From positions 239,155 through 303,154 of the forward strand of contig NZ_AMRL01000002.1 in the NCBI RefSeq assembly GCF_000299935.1: DNA of 64,000 bases. Direction: 5' to 3'. Positions within the stretch are counted from its first letter, which is position 1. Each line of letters opens with the position of its first letter. The DNA is from Oceanibaculum indicum P24 (GTDB lineage Bacteria > Pseudomonadota > Alphaproteobacteria > Oceanibaculales > Oceanibaculaceae). The notes beneath the pieces are model-generated. The model was not told the DNA's origin, did no database searches, and saw only the letters and a list, made by a program, of their open reading frames with translations. A program made the translations under genes and the position numbers. Shown here in pieces: positions 62,971-64,000 of this stretch.

Positions 62971-64000
62971 TCAGTCCTGTTCCGGCGGCGTCTTGTCTGG
63001 TGCGCGCTTTTCCTCGCGCCGCAACGCCCATTTCACAGTCGTTCCGCTACCGGAAAGAGTGCCGGACAGCACGATCTGCTGGTTGCGCTTCATCTCGCCG
63101 CGCTGGCCGAGATAGACGCTGTCCGCCAGCTCCATCGCCGCACCAGCGCTGCGTAGCCGCCAGCCCTGCCCGCCGGGCAGGCGCAGCAGCACGAAGGCCC
63201 CGTTCTGGCTGAGCGAGGCCTTCACTTTCGGGTGCAGATGGAAGCGGATGGCGAAGCGTTCGCCGCCGCTGCCCGTCAGCATGTCCTCGCCGCGCACATC
63301 GGCGCCATCGGCTGAAAGGAACAGCCGGCGCTGGTGGGTCAGCATCAGCCGCTCCGCATAGCCGTCATGGCTGGCGTCGATCAGCTGGTCGCCATCCTGT
63401 TCCTGGCGCTGGGCGGTAACGTGCTCCGGTCCCCGGGCCAGTGTGCCATCCTCCAGGATTTCCGCGGAATTCACGTCGTCCACGATCAGCGTGGAATGGG
63501 CGGCGGTGGCGCGTTGCGCCCGGTTCCAGTCGGGCCGGCCGGAAGCGGCGCCGCAATTCACGATCAGCCGCTCCTTGCCGACGCTCATCTCGAAGGACAG
63601 GGTGCCGGCATGGGCGCAGCCATCCAGGGCACCGGGCCGGCCGGCATCGACGATCAGCAGCGTGCGGGCGGCGGATAGCCGGTGGAAACCCGATGCGCCG
63701 GGGTCGTTCTGGGGACGGATCTTCGCTTCCGATTGCGCCAGGACGGCGTCGATCAGCAGCGCATCCTCCTCATTGCTGTCATTGAACAGGGCCAGCCCGC
63801 CATCGCCGTGGCGCAGGGCCCGCAGCATCGCTGCCATACGCTCGATGGCGGCCTCGACGGTGTCTGGAACGTTGCTGCCGCTGGCGCGCAGGCAGGCGCG
63901 GATATCGATCAGGTCGCGCAGCACAGCGAGGTGGCGCGACGGGCTGCGTGAGGCGTGGCAGCCATCGGCCAGGATCTGCACCGGCAGCCGCTCCGACAGC
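62971..64000 (-). CDS. Heparinase II/III family protein, C-terminal part (start beyond the window)
   Basis: The frame is open to the window edge, and the segment LPVQILADGCHASRSPS just inside it is the mid-protein motif of this family, so the start lies beyond 64000. About 343 C-terminal residues are visible: the end of an alpha/alpha toroid, then a beta-sandwich (RTLLIVDAGRP, ATAAHSTLIVDDVNSAEI with the conserved His, RFHLHPKVKASLSQNGAFVL). Family members cleave uronic-acid polysaccharides, and versions of this type occur in envelope gene clusters. It lies 18 bases upstream of the sugar transferase gene on the same strand. Confidence 0.88.
   Translation of the reverse strand, partial: LSERLPVQILADGCHASRSPSRHLAVLRDLIDIRACLRASGSNVPDTVEAAIERMAAMLRALRHGDGGLALFNDSNEEDALLIDAVLAQSEAKIRPQNDPGASGFHRLSAARTLLIVDAGRPGALDGCAHAGTLSFEMSVGKERLIVNCGAASGRPDWNRAQRATAAHSTLIVDDVNSAEILEDGTLARGPEHVTAQRQEQDGDQLIDASHDGYAERLMLTHQRRLFLSADGADVRGEDMLTGSGGERFAIRFHLHPKVKASLSQNGAFVLLRLPGGQGWRLRSAGAAMELADSVYLGQRGEMKRNQQIVLSGTLSGSGTTVKWALRREEKRAPDKTPPEQD

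Overview
The window is GC-rich, densely coded alphaproteobacterial chromosome. Its gene content fits the Rhodospirillales: a CcrM-type GANTC methyltransferase, a 1619-residue NAD-glutamate dehydrogenase, mesaconyl-CoA hydratase of the ethylmalonyl-CoA pathway, a PodJ-like Sel1 protein, two Porin_4-type porins and a GTP cyclohydrolase II with a RibB-like N-terminal domain. I see no IS element, prophage, integrase, CRISPR array or rRNA. Two tRNA genes (Gln-TTG, Gly-GCC) are present. Apart from the porin and heparinase-family genes cut by the window edges, no gene looks broken.

Layout. 1-6.4 kb: end of a porin, then single-gene units (sulfotransferase, PKHD-type hydroxylase, YggS, L,D-transpeptidase, an unknown protein, RibA, an esterase), several meeting tail to tail. 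6.5-9.5 kb: OmpR-type response regulator, MBL-fold hydrolase and membrane class III nucleotide cyclase. 9.7-13 kb: three tandem genes that begin with the same short module, the last a PodJ-like Sel1/peptidoglycan-binding membrane protein; two of them share a promoter-like element. 13-17.3 kb (minus): IspE, a TPR protein and ETF-ubiquinone oxidoreductase. 17.4-26.6 kb: family-4 uracil-DNA glycosylase, soluble lytic transglycosylase, MoaB, a glycosyltransferase pair of the arsenosugar type, a phosphotransferase, DUF4169, a radical SAM protein, RnhB and CcrM. 26.6-34 kb (minus): UMF1-type transporter, NAD-GDH and a porin. 34.3-37.6 kb: tRNA-Gly, prolyl-tRNA editing protein, and a coupled CnoX/Lon-N/Trm112/DUF971 cluster. 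37.6-40.9 kb: ubiquinone-type hydroxylase, GlnK and AmtB. 41-51.3 kb: DapC-like aminotransferase, FtsK, LolA, sterol desaturase-like protein, C26 peptidase, flavin reductase, FAH protein, exonuclease III, a PH-like membrane protein and Pgk. 51.3-56.3 kb: a GntR-controlled unit with an EctD-like dioxygenase and a SAF-domain oxidoreductase, then mesaconyl-CoA hydratase and pyridoxal kinase. 56.4-64 kb (minus): PurH, EamA transporter and a polysaccharide cluster (CapD/WbpM-type dehydratase, sugar epimerase, WecA-like transferase, heparinase II/III family protein).

Most genes are core metabolism and envelope functions. The parts I find least explained are the triplicated PodJ-type module with its duplicated promoter, the cyclase/MBL/response-regulator group, the five-site GANTC cluster in front of ccrM, the GntR/dioxygenase/oxidoreductase unit, and the degenerate RibB domain on RibA. 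Start codons were chosen by Shine-Dalgarno spacing, overlap with neighbours and remembered family N-termini. No database search was run, so family names rest on recognised motifs.
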